Shown here piece after piece: positions 1 to 8,269 of a stretch of DNA of 41,686 bases. How positions within the stretch are numbered: the first letter of the stretch is position 1; each line of letters begins with the position of its first letter. Source of the stretch: Manganibacter manganicus (GTDB lineage: Bacteria; Pseudomonadota; Alphaproteobacteria; Rhizobiales; Rhizobiaceae); NCBI RefSeq assembly GCF_002075885.1, contig NZ_MDET01000024.1, forward strand, positions 1 through 41,686, given 5' to 3'. Made by a program: the position numbers and the translations under genes. Below the pieces are notes generated by a model. That model saw only the letters and a program-made list of their open reading frames with translations. It was not told the origin of the DNA and did not search any database.

Positions 1-27
1 CGATCGTTGGACAGGATCTGGCATAAA

Positions 28-921
28 TTAAGCTACTCTCTGCACCTGCTGATCGGGTTGGGTTTCGTCTTTTCTCAGCCAATAGACCACGGCGGGCGGT
101 CTGCCGCCAAGGGCTGAATGTGGGCGTTGGTGGTTGTAGAAGGTCATCCATTTCCGGATGCCCGCCCTCGCTTCTGATCCGGTCTCCCAGGCATGCAGGT
201 AGACGCACTCGTATTTCAGGGTCCGCCACAACCTTTCGATGAAGATATTGTCGAGGAACCGACCCTTTCCATCCATCGAGATGCGCACGCCGGTGTGGCG
301 CAGGCGATCGGTCCAGGCGAAAGAGGTGAACTGGCTGCCCTGATCGGTATTCATGATTTCCGGCAGCCCGAACTTGTAGATGGCCTCGTTCAGCGCCTCG
401 ACGCAGAAATCGGCCTCCAGCGTGTTCGAGATGCGCCAGGCTAGGACCTTTCGGGTGTGCCAGTCCATGATGGCAACCAGGTAGAGAAACCCGCGCCGCA
501 TCGGCACATAAGTGATATCGGCGCACCAGACCTGGTTGGGCCGCTCCACGCGCAGTCCCTTCAGCAGGTAGGGATAGGTCTTGTGCCCCTTCGCCGGTCT
601 GCTGGTAGTGGGTTTCTGGTAGATCGGCATCAATCCCATGAGCCGCATCAGCCGGCGTATCCGCTTCTCGTTCACCAGATGGCCGTCGTTGCGCAAATGC
701 CAGGTCATCTGCCGGACACCGAAAAAGGGCGTTTCCAGGAACTGTTCGTCGATCAGCCGCATGAGGGCCAGGTTCTGCGCGGTCTCCCCCTTCGGGGTGT
801 AATAGAAGGACGAGCGTGAGATCGACAGCAGCTTGCATTGCCGAGTGATCGACAATTCCGGATGATCCGGCTCAACCATGCCGCGCCTCACTTCCCGCCC
901 CAGGGCTTCAGCTTTCTTTCC
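28..921 (-). CDS. IS3-family transposase OrfB (DDE catalytic part, made by -1 frameshift)
   Basis: This is the rve-type integrase core of the transposase. In the reading frame entered after the slip at 927-921 it carries an HTH_21-like segment (CKLLSISRSSFYY), then the catalytic core with D in WCADITYVP, D in NTDQGSQFT and E in FIERLWRTLKYE. The second D and the E are 36 codons apart, giving DD(35)E, with the conserved K seven residues after E. The open frame extends upstream to 1056, but that stretch overlaps orfA and reads as low-complexity Arg/Gly-rich shadow, so I start the feature at the slip. It is intact, with its stop near the outer IS end, and identical to the right copy. Confidence 0.92.
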   Translation of the reverse strand, partial: GKKAEALGREVRRGMVEPDHPELSITRQCKLLSISRSSFYYTPKGETAQNLALMRLIDEQFLETPFFGVRQMTWHLRNDGHLVNEKRIRRLMRLMGLMPIYQKPTTSRPAKGHKTYPYLLKGLRVERPNQVWCADITYVPMRRGFLYLVAIMDWHTRKVLAWRISNTLEADFCVEALNEAIYKFGLPEIMNTDQGSQFTSFAWTDRLRHTGVRISMDGKGRFLDNIFIERLWRTLKYECVYLHAWETGSEARAGIRKWMTFYNHQRPHSALGGRPPAVVYWLRKDETQPDQQVQRVA

Positions 922-1181
922 AAAAAAGAGTTGGCCACCGCCAGCTCCCCGATCTTGGCGTGGAGCTCCTTCACCTGCTCCTCGTCGATCTCGGGCTTTT
1001 TCCGGCCATTGCGTTCGAACACACCCGAGGCGCCTTCGAGCAGAGCGCGTTTCCACTGGTGAACCATCGTCGGATGAACTCCGAACCGGCTTGCCAGCTC
1101 GGCTGCGGTCTCTTCGCCCTTCAAGGCTTCCAGGGCGACCTTCGCCTTGAACTCAGGCGCGTGCTGCTTGCGTTTCGACAT
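888..1181 (-). CDS. IS3-family transposase OrfA (helix-turn-helix part)
   Basis: A 97-aa protein starting MSKRKQHAPEFKAKVAL, the usual opening of IS3-family OrfA. It has an N-terminal HTH (about residues 9-50, with ASRFGVHPTMVHQWK as the recognition region) and a C-terminal leucine-rich coiled coil (about 65-92) used for multimerisation. A GGAGAT ribosome-binding sequence lies just upstream. Near its end the codons TCT TTT TTG form a T TTTTTG heptamer (minus strand, 927-921), where a -1 slip would carry ribosomes into the orfB frame and make the active OrfAB transposase. OrfA alone is normally a regulator of transposition. It is identical to the right-hand copy. Confidence 0.92.
   Translation of the reverse strand: MSKRKQHAPEFKAKVALEALKGEETAAELASRFGVHPTMVHQWKRALLEGASGVFERNGRKKPEIDEEQVKELHAKIGELAVANSFLERKLKPWGGK
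921..927 (-). other. Programmed -1 frameshift slippery site (T6G)
   Basis: On the minus strand the heptamer TTTTTTG is read in the orfA frame as T TTT TTG, matching X XXY YYZ. After a -1 slip the frame continues TTT TTT GGA AAG into orfB. This is the standard IS3-family arrangement; whether it slips here is inferred. Confidence 0.8.
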
Positions 1182-1366
1182 CTCTGATCTCCTTTTCGTC
1201 GAAGATCAGCAGACCGCAAATCATAGCTTATGTCAGTGTCCGAATTTCGGGGGGTAGCTCAACGCCCTGAAAAGCGAGAGGCGAAAACCCTATGTCAAGA
1301 TAACGTTAACCATGCGAGCGCACAGTCGTTGAGGGAAGATGATGGGCTGGTGCTTGCGAGGCGGCC

Positions 1367-1651
1367 ATGCGCGATCTTGTTGACGGCAATGGAGAGATGG
1401 AGTTGATGCTCCGGGGCTATGGCCTGACCACGGCGAAGATCCTCTATCACTATCCCGACCATCCGCATTTGTTGCAGACTTTCGTCTGGCAAGATTATGA
1501 TATCGCGCCGAAATTCCCGGCCCTGGTTTCCTTCATCGAATTCTGGAATGCCAGTCTTGATGGACCGCTGCATTCCGTGAGCTATACCCATCAAAGACTG
1601 ATTGCCCCCAATGAGTGGCGCAAGGTGGACGGCGAATTTCTTCTTCACTGA
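1367..1651 (+). CDS. usg: Usg family protein
   Basis: A 94-aa protein with the conserved Usg pattern: ELMLRGYGLTTAKILYHYPD near the N-terminus, then LLQTFVWQDYDIAPKFP and a C-terminal RLIAPNEWRKVDGEF. The family is short (about 85-95 aa), soluble, nearly confined to alphaproteobacteria and of unknown biochemical role, so no reaction is assigned. The ATG at 1367 has only a weak purine-rich upstream sequence, but the start fits family length. It sits about 105 bp inside the left insertion sequence, so any promoter further upstream has been separated from it by the insertion. The gene itself looks intact. It is unrelated to E. coli usg (the semialdehyde-dehydrogenase-like gene). Confidence 0.85.
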   Translation: MRDLVDGNGEMELMLRGYGLTTAKILYHYPDHPHLLQTFVWQDYDIAPKFPALVSFIEFWNASLDGPLHSVSYTHQRLIAPNEWRKVDGEFLLH

Positions 1652-1800
1652 GTTCTGCATGATCAGGCCGTCATTTGCAGTGGCCGGAATAGCCGGAAGG
1701 TTGCCCGGCTCGGCTGGTGGATTGCAAAGGTTGCACAGGGAGGCTATGGCCATTCCAGAGCTTCCGCCTGCCATTACGGTCGGCGGTTATGGAGGATGCC

Positions 1801-2907
1801 ATGAACAAGAAATTCCTGGCGGGTGTTTCGCTCGCCGCAACCCTTGCCTTCACCTCGGCCGCCTGGGCCGACATCACGATCGGTCTGGTCGCACCGCTCA
1901 CCGGTCCGGTTGCCGCCTATGGCGATCAAGTCAAGAATGGCGCGGAAGCTGCCGTGGACGCGATCAACAAGAATGGCGGTATTCTGGGCGAAAAGGTCGT
2001 ACTTAAACTGGCAGACGATGCGGGCGATCCCAAGCAGGGCGTTTCGGCCGCCAATAATCTCGTCGGTGACAGCGTACGTTATGTTGTCGGCCCGGTGACG
2101 TCAGGCGTCGCCATGGCGGCCTCCGATGTCTTTGCCGAAAACGGCGTTCTCATGGTGACGCCGACCGCGACCGCGCCCGACCTCACCAACCGCGGCCTGA
2201 CCAACGTGCTGCGCACCTGTGGCCGCGACGACCAGCAGGCGGAAGTTGCCGCACAATACGTCCTCGATCATCTGAAGGACAAGAAGATTGCCATCATTCA
2301 CGACAAGGGAACCTACGGCAAAGGCTTGGCTGACGCCTTTAAGGCTGCGCTGAACAAGGGCGGTGTGACCGAGGTGTTATATGAAGGCATTACGCCGGGC
2401 GAAAAGGATTATTCCGCAATCGTCGGCCGGTTGAAGAAGGACGGCGCCGAGGTGATCTATTTCGGCGGTTACCATCCCGAAGGCGGCCTGATTGCCCGTC
2501 AGTTGGCTGATGGCGGTGTGAAGGCACAGATCATCGGCGGCGAGGGTCTTTCCAACACCGAATACTGGGCGATCGGTCGGCAGGCGGCACAGGGCACGCT
2601 GTTCACAAACGCTACCGATGCGCTGAAGAACCCTGATTCTGCCGAGGCCGTAGCAGTCCTAAAAGAAAAGGGCGTTCCGCCGGAAGCATTCACGCTCAAT
2701 GCCTATGCCGCCGTGCAGGTCATCAAGGCAGGGATTGAACGGGTCGGCAAAGCTGATGATTCTGCCGCTGTCGCCACCGCACTCAAGGATGGGAAGACGG
2801 TCCAGACAGCCATCGGCCAACTCACTTATGGCGAGAATGGCGATTTGTCTTCGCCTAGCTTCTCCCTGTTCAAATGGGATGACGGCAAGATCGTCTCGGC
2901 TGAGTGA
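1801..2907 (+). CDS. Branched-chain amino-acid ABC transporter periplasmic binding protein (LivJ/LivK type)
   Basis: A 368-aa secreted protein. Residues 1-23 are a Sec signal peptide with an AWA-D cleavage site. The mature part is a type I periplasmic binding fold: [20 protein letters not shown] at its start, [22 protein letters not shown] segments, then [16 protein letters not shown] and a second lobe with [17 protein letters not shown] and GGYHPEGG. The family binds Leu/Ile/Val or related amino acids for a Liv permease. No permease or ATPase genes (livHMGF) are next to it, so it is an orphan binding protein that must share a transporter or act as a sensor. The ATG at 1801 is chosen because GGAGG lies 5 bp upstream at 1791-1795; longer in-frame starts would bury the signal peptide. 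Confidence 0.9.
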   Translation: MNKKFLAGVSLAATLAFTSAAWADITIGLVAPLTGPVAAYGDQVKNGAEAAVDAINKNGGILGEKVVLKLADDAGDPKQGVSAANNLVGDSVRYVVGPVTSGVAMAASDVFAENGVLMVTPTATAPDLTNRGLTNVLRTCGRDDQQAEVAAQYVLDHLKDKKIAIIHDKGTYGKGLADAFKAALNKGGVTEVLYEGITPGEKDYSAIVGRLKKDGAEVIYFGGYHPEGGLIARQLADGGVKAQIIGGEGLSNTEYWAIGRQAAQGTLFTNATDALKNPDSAEAVAVLKEKGVPPEAFTLNAYAAVQVIKAGIERVGKADDSAAVATALKDGKTVQTAIGQLTYGENGDLSSPSFSLFKWDDGKIVSAE

Positions 2908-2931
2908 ACCTGTTTTAATCTACCGAATTTC

Positions 2932-2961
2932 AAAGGTCGGGTGCTAGCCCGGCCTTTGTAT
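2932..2961. terminator. Bidirectional Rho-independent terminator after livJ
   Basis: A 10-bp stem (2932-2941 with 2948-2957, one G-T pair) around the loop tgctag, followed by GTATTTT. It lies between the convergent binding-protein gene and the minus-strand membrane-protein gene. The AAAGG...CCTTT stem bases give A/T runs on both sides, so it can serve both strands. Confidence 0.75.
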
Positions 2962-2968
2962 TTTCACG

Positions 2969-3364
2969 TTAACCGGTCATAACCAGAGCGACGATGGCGA
3001 AGCCCATCATGCTGAAGGCAGCGGCGGCAAGTGGCAGCAGTATCTCGATGCAGGCGTCTCTGGCCGGAACTCGGCCGGACCCGGTATCGAAGTCGCCATC
3101 GATCCAGTCATCGAAATCCCGAGTGGCCTTCGGCATCCAGATGTGGTGGTCGTGCCATTGCCGGCCAGCTACGGCTTGCAGCGAAATTGCTACGGTGAAA
3201 AACGCAGTTATGACGGCCAACAGATAATCGACGCCGCTCGCATCGGCGAACCCTATCCATGTCCATAGGATGAACCAGATCGCCAAGGCGACCATAATCG
3301 AATAGATGCGCGGATGCAGCCCGTTGGAAATGTGGTGGCTGTGGGAAGCGGGATGATAACTCAT
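2969..3364 (-). CDS. Small membrane protein of unknown function
   Basis: A 131-aa protein that I do not recognise as a named family. The first 18 residues are His-rich (HPASHSHHISNGLHP). Three hydrophobic stretches look like membrane helices: about 22-42 (IYSIMVALAIWFILWTWIGF), 46-66 (YLLAVITAFFTVAISLQAV) and 108-129 (ILLPLAAAAFSMMGFAIVAL). A hydrophilic, acidic linker with HDHHIW and FDDWIDGDFDTG lies between helices two and three. An AGGAGGG ribosome-binding sequence precedes the ATG at 3364, which makes it a convincing real gene. The His clusters could bind metal, but nothing else supports that. It is transcribed alone, convergent with the binding-protein gene. Confidence 0.75.
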   Translation of the reverse strand: MSYHPASHSHHISNGLHPRIYSIMVALAIWFILWTWIGFADASGVDYLLAVITAFFTVAISLQAVAGRQWHDHHIWMPKATRDFDDWIDGDFDTGSGRVPARDACIEILLPLAAAAFSMMGFAIVALVMTG

Positions 3365-3473
3365 GACGCCCTCCTTTCATTGATGAAGGGGCGGCCATGT
3401 CGGGTCGCTCATGGTACTGATGGAATTAGGTCACACCCCTCGCGTGGCAATGCGCCACCACCACACGGGTGCG

Positions 3474-4136
3474 TTACCTGTGGCCGAAGATGGCGGAGCC
3501 GACACGCACGCTGGTCGCCCCGAAGGCAACCGCAAGTTCATAGTCTCCCGACATGCCCATCGACAATTTCGCGAGGCCGGCCTTCTTGGCGAGTTTGCCA
3601 AGCAGGGCGAAATGCGGACCGGGATTTTCATCGGCGGGTGGAATGCACATCAACCCTTCGATGGCGAGGCCGTGAACCTCGCGGCAGCGCTGGACGAACG
3701 CAACCGCCTCATTGGGCTGAATGCCAGCCTTCTGCGGTTCGGAGCCGGTGTTGACCTGCACGTAGAGCCGTAATGCGCGGCCCTGTTTTTTCATCTCCCT
3801 GGCGAGTTCGCCCGCAATCTTTTCGCGATCGACCGTTTCGATCACATCGAACAGGGCGACGGCATCCTTGGCCTTGTTGGACTGCAACGGACCGATCAGG
3901 TGCAATTTCGTGTCCGGAAAATCCGTCTTCAGGTCCGGCCATTTCGCCTGTGCTTCCTGCACGCGGTTCTCACCGAAGACATTTTGACCGGCTTCCAGAA
4001 CCGGACGGATGGCTTCGGCATCGAAGGTCTTGGAAACAGCGACGAGCGCGACGGAACCGGCGGCGCGCGTGGCTTCGTTTTCTGCGGCGTCGATTTTCGC
4101 TTTAACTGCATTAAGTCGCTCGACTACCTCAATCAT
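3474..4136 (-). CDS. yggS: YggS/PROSC family pyridoxal-phosphate homeostasis protein
   Basis: A 220-aa, full-length single-domain TIM-barrel protein of the alanine racemase N-terminal fold. The PLP lysine is K36 in LVAVSKTF. Other family marks are FGENRVQEAQAKW, HLIGPLQSNKAK, YVQVNTGSEPQKAGI, LMCIPP, LSMGMSGDYELA and VRVGSAIFG. The family binds PLP without a known catalytic turnover and keeps vitamin B6 and amino-acid (Ile/Val, 2-oxobutanoate) pools balanced. It is divergent from leuS with 143 bp between the start codons, so the two probably use a shared upstream region; that region holds a perfect 6-bp inverted repeat at 4179-4194. A branched-chain amino-acid link between yggS and leuS is tempting but only inferred. 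Confidence 0.92.
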   Translation of the reverse strand: MIEVVERLNAVKAKIDAAENEATRAAGSVALVAVSKTFDAEAIRPVLEAGQNVFGENRVQEAQAKWPDLKTDFPDTKLHLIGPLQSNKAKDAVALFDVIETVDREKIAGELAREMKKQGRALRLYVQVNTGSEPQKAGIQPNEAVAFVQRCREVHGLAIEGLMCIPPADENPGPHFALLGKLAKKAGLAKLSMGMSGDYELAVAFGATSVRVGSAIFGHR

Positions 4137-4279
4137 CGTCCGATTCCGCTGTTTTTGATCGTGGTTGTCGCACCATAGTTGACGGGTTCGTCAAACCATG
4201 GTGAACACCCAGACCATGCTTCCTGAACGGCCAGGCTGGAAGGCCGCATTTTCCTATGCTTTTAAGTGAAAAACGTCCT

Positions 4280-6916
4280 ATGGCAACCGAACGATACAAT
4301 GCGCGAACGTCCGAACCCAAATGGCAGAAGGCCTGGGATGCCGAAAAGCTGTTCGAGACGAAGAATGACGATCCGCGCCCGAAATATTATGTGCTCGAGA
4401 TGTTTCCCTATCCATCGGGGCGCATCCATATGGGGCATGTGCGCAACTATACGATGGGCGATGTGGTGGCGCGTTTCCGCCGCGCCAATGGCTGCAATGT
4501 GTTGCATCCGATGGGATGGGACGCGTTCGGCCTGCCGGCAGAGAACGCCGCGCGTGACAACAAGGTCAATCCACGCGACTGGACCCATGCCAATATCGCC
4601 ACGATGAAAGGCCAGTTGAAGACAATGGGCCTGTCGCTCGACTGGACGCGCGAAATCGCGACCTGCGACCCCTCCTATTACAGGCACCAGCAAAAGATGT
4701 TCCTGGATTTCTGGCAATCCGGGTTGGTTGAGCGCAAGGCTGCCAAGGTCAACTGGGACCCGGTCGACATGACCGTGCTGGCCAACGAACAGGTGATCGA
4801 CGGACGTGGTTGGCGCTCGGGCGCGCCGGTTGAACAGCGCGATCTGACGCAATGGTTCTTCAAGATCACCTCGATGTCGCAGTCGCTGCTCGATGGACTC
4901 GACACACTCGATCGTTGGCCGGAAAAGGTTCGCATCATGCAGCAGAACTGGATCGGCCGCTCGGAAGGGCTTTTACTCCGTTGGGCACTGGCGGAGGACA
5001 CCGCGCCTGCCGGTGAAAGCGAACTGGAGGTCTATACGACGCGCCCCGATACGATCTTCGGTGCATCCTTCATGGCGGTTGCGGCCGATCATCCGCTGGC
5101 CAGAAAGGCAGCGGAAACGAACCCGCGGCTCGCCGCCTTCATTGATGAAGTACGGCATATGGGGACCTCGGTTGCTACTTTGGAAACTGCTGAGAAGCGG
5201 GGCTTCGACACCGGCATTCGCGTCATACATCCTTTTGACAAGAATTGGACGCTGCCGGTTTATGTCGCCAATTTCGTGCTGATGGATTATGGCACCGGCG
5301 CCATTTTTGGTTGTCCGGGGCACGATCAGCGCGATCTCGATTTCGCCAACAAATACGGCTTGCCGGTTACGCCCGTGGTCAAGCCGGAAGGTGTCGATGC
5401 CGCCAATTTCCAGGTCACTGAAGAAGCCTATGGCGACGATGGCACGATGATCAACTCCCGCTTCCTCGACGGAATGACACCTGATGCGGCTTTCAACGAT
5501 GTGGCAACGCGCCTGGCCGGCGTCATAATCGGTGGCCGGCCACAGGCTGAGCGCAAAGTGCAGTTTCGCCTGCGCGACTGGCTGATTTCGCGCCAGCGCT
5601 ATTGGGGTTGTCCGATTCCCGTGATCCATTGCGACGATTGTGGCGCTGTGCCGGTGCCCAACGACCAATTGCCGGTGGAACTGCCGGTCGATGTCAGTTT
5701 CGACAAGCCAGGCAACCCGCTCGACCATCATCCGACATGGAAGCATACGGCATGCCCGAAATGCGGCAAGCCGGCACGACGCGATACTGACACGATGGAC
5801 ACATTCGTCGATTCGTCATGGTATTTCGCCCGCTTCACGGACCCGTGGAACGCGACGGCGCCCACTACCCTGGCGTATGTGGACGGCAAGAATGGATGGC
5901 TGCCCGTCAGCCAGTATATTGGCGGCGTCGAGCACGCGATTCTGCACCTGCTCTATTCGCGTTTCTTTACCCGCGCCATGAAGGCGACAGGCCATGTCAA
6001 CGCGGTCGAAGAACCGTTCGAGGGCCTGTTCACGCAGGGAATGGTGGTGCATGAAACCTATAAGGGACCGAGCGGCTGGGTGACGCCCGCCGAAGTGAAG
6101 ATCGAGGAGGTCGACGGCAAGCGAAAGGCCTCTCTGCTTGCCGATGGAACGCCGATCGCCATCGGGCCGATCGAGAAGATGTCGAAATCGAAAAAGAATG
6201 TCGTCGATCCCGATGATATTATTGCCAGCTATGGCGCTGACACGGCGCGCTGGTTCATGCTGTCAGATTCGCCGCCCGAGCGCGATGTGATCTGGACCGA
6301 AGCCGGCGTGGAAGGAGCTCACCGTTTCGTGCAGCGCATCTGGCGCCTGATCTCGGAAGCTGCATCTTTACTGGAAGGTGTCGAACCGGCCGCTGCTGAT
6401 GCGGGCGCAGGCGCCACGATCTCGCAGACCGCACACAAGATGCTGAAGGGGGTTGGCGAAGACATAGAGCGGCTCCACTTCAACAAGGGTGTTGCGCGCA
6501 TCTATGAACTTACCAATGTGCTGTCACCTGCGGTAGCCGAGATTGGCACTGGTGTCGGGGATGCGTCCCACAAGGCGGCGGTACGACAGGCGCTGGAATT
6601 CCTGGTTGTCATGATCGGGCCGATGATGCCGCATCTGGCTGAAGAGTGCTGGGCCGCTCTTGGCGGCAAGGGTGGCCTTGTGGCCGCTCAATCATGGCCG
6701 ATCTTCGATCCGACGCTGGTGATGGATAATGAGTTCACCTATCCGGTGCAGATCAATGGCAAGAAACGCGGCGATTTGACAATTGCTCGCGACGCAGATC
6801 AAGCTGCGGTCGAAAAGGCCGCGCTTGGGCTCGACTTCGTTCAGAAGGCGCTCGAAGACAGAGCGCCGCGCAAGGTGATTATCGTTCCGCAAAGGATCGT
6901 CAATGTCGTTGCCTAG
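4280..6916 (+). CDS. leuS: Leucyl-tRNA synthetase
   Basis: A class I aminoacyl-tRNA synthetase that charges tRNA-Leu in the cytoplasm; 878 aa, normal for the family. The ATP-binding signature is [11 protein letters not shown] (HMGH at residues 50-53) and the second one is KMSKS at 633-637. Between them lie the CP1 editing domain ([12 protein letters not shown], then the GHDQRD segment) and a zinc-type insert with CPKCG; the C-terminal part is the anticodon-binding and LeuS-specific domain. I start at the ATG at 4280 (MATERYNAR) because homologues begin like this; an in-frame ATG at 4256 would add eight residues. The 3' end overlaps lptE by 14 bp, so the two are probably co-translated. Confidence 0.96.
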   Translation: MATERYNARTSEPKWQKAWDAEKLFETKNDDPRPKYYVLEMFPYPSGRIHMGHVRNYTMGDVVARFRRANGCNVLHPMGWDAFGLPAENAARDNKVNPRDWTHANIATMKGQLKTMGLSLDWTREIATCDPSYYRHQQKMFLDFWQSGLVERKAAKVNWDPVDMTVLANEQVIDGRGWRSGAPVEQRDLTQWFFKITSMSQSLLDGLDTLDRWPEKVRIMQQNWIGRSEGLLLRWALAEDTAPAGESELEVYTTRPDTIFGASFMAVAADHPLARKAAETNPRLAAFIDEVRHMGTSVATLETAEKRGFDTGIRVIHPFDKNWTLPVYVANFVLMDYGTGAIFGCPGHDQRDLDFANKYGLPVTPVVKPEGVDAANFQVTEEAYGDDGTMINSRFLDGMTPDAAFNDVATRLAGVIIGGRPQAERKVQFRLRDWLISRQRYWGCPIPVIHCDDCGAVPVPNDQLPVELPVDVSFDKPGNPLDHHPTWKHTACPKCGKPARRDTDTMDTFVDSSWYFARFTDPWNATAPTTLAYVDGKNGWLPVSQYIGGVEHAILHLLYSRFFTRAMKATGHVNAVEEPFEGLFTQGMVVHETYKGPSGWVTPAEVKIEEVDGKRKASLLADGTPIAIGPIEKMSKSKKNVVDPDDIIASYGADTARWFMLSDSPPERDVIWTEAGVEGAHRFVQRIWRLISEAASLLEGVEPAAADAGAGATISQTAHKMLKGVGEDIERLHFNKGVARIYELTNVLSPAVAEIGTGVGDASHKAAVRQALEFLVVMIGPMMPHLAEECWAALGGKGGLVAAQSWPIFDPTLVMDNEFTYPVQINGKKRGDLTIARDADQAAVEKAALGLDFVQKALEDRAPRKVIIVPQRIVNVVA

Positions 6917-7460
6917 CACCCCAGCGATGCGCCGCATCGCCTTTTTCGGAATGTTTGTCTCTCTCTCGATGGTTTCGGCCTGCACGGTCAGGCCGCTTTA
7001 TTCCAATACGCCTCTGTCGCCTGGCTCGACCGTGACGCCGGCCGAGCAACTTGCCTCGATTTCCGTGAAACCTGTAACGACACGCTACGCCCAGCAGGTG
7101 CGCAATAATCTTATCTTCGGCCTGACCCGCGGCGCCGGCCAACCGGCCGTATCAGCCTATTCGGTCGATCTTGCCGTCAAAGAGCGGATTGAGACGACAC
7201 TGGTCAATCAGGCAGGCGAGGATGAGGACCAACCGCGTGCCGGCGCGGTGGTGCTGACTGCCACGTACCGCCTGAGCGATGCCAAGTCCGGCAAGCAGAT
7301 TTCTACCGGCACACGCTCCATGTCGGCCTCGTTCGACCGGCCGCTGCAGGAATACGCCACCTATCGTGCCCAGATCGATGCCGAAAACCGAGCGGCGCGC
7401 GAACTGGCAGAAATCCTGCAACTGTCCCTCGCACAGGATTTGGCACGGCACGGAAGCTGA
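6903..7460 (+). CDS. lptE: LPS-assembly lipoprotein LptE
   Basis: A 185-aa outer-membrane lipoprotein. The N-terminus has a hydrophobic signal ending in a lipobox with the lipidated cysteine at C27 (MVSAC), followed by TVRPLYS, typical of alphaproteobacterial LptE. The rest is the small mixed alpha/beta LptE fold (INNL-like [46 protein letters not shown]). LptE plugs the LptD barrel that inserts lipopolysaccharide into the outer leaflet. The start at 6903 has AAAGGA just upstream, inside the end of leuS. In related genomes leuS-lptE is usually followed by holA (DNA polymerase III delta); here the next gene is the convergent transaldolase and holA is absent. A CGGCCTTC...GAAGGCCG hairpin (7475-7516) follows the stop, without a T-run. 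Confidence 0.85.
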   Translation: MSLPSTPAMRRIAFFGMFVSLSMVSACTVRPLYSNTPLSPGSTVTPAEQLASISVKPVTTRYAQQVRNNLIFGLTRGAGQPAVSAYSVDLAVKERIETTLVNQAGEDEDQPRAGAVVLTATYRLSDAKSGKQISTGTRSMSASFDRPLQEYATYRAQIDAENRAARELAEILQLSLAQDLARHGS

Positions 7461-7527
7461 GTGTCGCATCCGATCGGCCTTCGGGGAGGGTGCCGATGCC
7501 TCGACCCGGAAGGCCGTGATTTCCATA

Positions 7528-8181
7528 TCAGGCGATCGTCTGGCCAGTCTTGGCCCAGTCGGCGAGGAATTGTGCAAGGCCCTTGTCGGTCAGCGGATGG
7601 TGGACCAGTGCCTTGAGTGTTGCCGGCGGAACGGTCGCCACATCGGAGCCGAGCATGGCAACCTGCTTGACGTGGTTCACGGTGCGAACCGAGGCGGCCA
7701 GGATCTCGGTCTTGTAGTCATAGTTGTCGTAGATCGTGCGGATCTCGGAGATCAGTTCAACCCCGTCGATGCCCATGTCGTCGATGCGGCCGATAAACGG
7801 CGAGATGAATGTGGCGCCGGCCTTTGCAGCCAAGAGGGCCTGGTTGGCCGAGAAACAAAGCGTGACATTGACCATGTGGCCGTCCGAGCGCAGCGCCCGG
7901 CAGGCTTTGAGGCCGTCCCAGGTGAGGGGGACCTTGATTGCAATGTTGTTGGCTATTTTGGCCAGAACCTTGGCCTGGGCCATCATCTCGGGATATTCGG
8001 TGGCCGTCACTTCGGCGGAAACCGGACCCTTGACGATCTCGCAAATCTGCCTGGTCACGTCGGCGATCTTGCCGCCGGATTTCATGATCAGCGACGGGTT
8101 GGTGGTCACGCCATCGAGCAGCCCGAGATCGTTAAGTTCTTGAATTTCCTTGATGTCGGCGGTATCGACGAAAAATTTCAT
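7528..8181 (-). CDS. tal: Transaldolase / fructose-6-phosphate aldolase (FSA/TalC type)
   Basis: A 217-aa short transaldolase. It begins [16 protein letters not shown], contains GVTTNPSLI, and has its Schiff-base lysine at K83 in [39 protein letters not shown] and a C-terminal [15 protein letters not shown] follow. Members of this short subfamily either move dihydroxyacetone between sugar phosphates in the pentose phosphate pathway (transaldolase) or split fructose-6-phosphate (FSA); the sequence alone does not settle which. Rhizobial members next to priA are usually annotated transaldolase. AAGGAG lies 9 bp before the ATG. It is divergent from priA (88 bp between starts) and convergent with lptE. 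Confidence 0.9.
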   Translation of the reverse strand: MKFFVDTADIKEIQELNDLGLLDGVTTNPSLIMKSGGKIADVTRQICEIVKGPVSAEVTATEYPEMMAQAKVLAKIANNIAIKVPLTWDGLKACRALRSDGHMVNVTLCFSANQALLAAKAGATFISPFIGRIDDMGIDGVELISEIRTIYDNYDYKTEILAASVRTVNHVKQVAMLGSDVATVPPATLKALVHHPLTDKGLAQFLADWAKTGQTIA

Positions 8182-8269
8182 GGTTCAGACTCCTTGGATA
8201 ATCGATGCGAGCCTCAGGCGAGGGCACCGTTGCTCTTTGCTCTAGACCAAAGTCGGGGCAAGGTCACGC

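Larger units (their letters stand above)
1..1261 (-). mobile_element. IS3-family insertion sequence, left copy (inverted)
   Basis: This is the exact reverse complement of 40426-41686 as far as I compared: the open reading frames mirror each other with identical translations, and the flanking ends match base for base. The inner end, read on the minus strand, begins TGAGCTACCCCCCGAAATTC at position 1261, and identity with the other copy stops at 1262. The element carries orfA (888-1181) and orfB (28-921) with a slippery T6G site at 921-927. The outer end, CGATCGTTGGACA, aligns with the inner end from its 13th base (9 of 13 matches), so about 12 bp of the outer inverted repeat probably lie beyond the window. 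No target duplication can be tested because only one flank is present. Confidence 0.93.

Noticed and set aside
1303..1313. TTAACCAT, a CtrA-like half-site near usg
   Set aside because: Only one half of TTAA-N7-TTAA is present and the motif is short enough to be chance.
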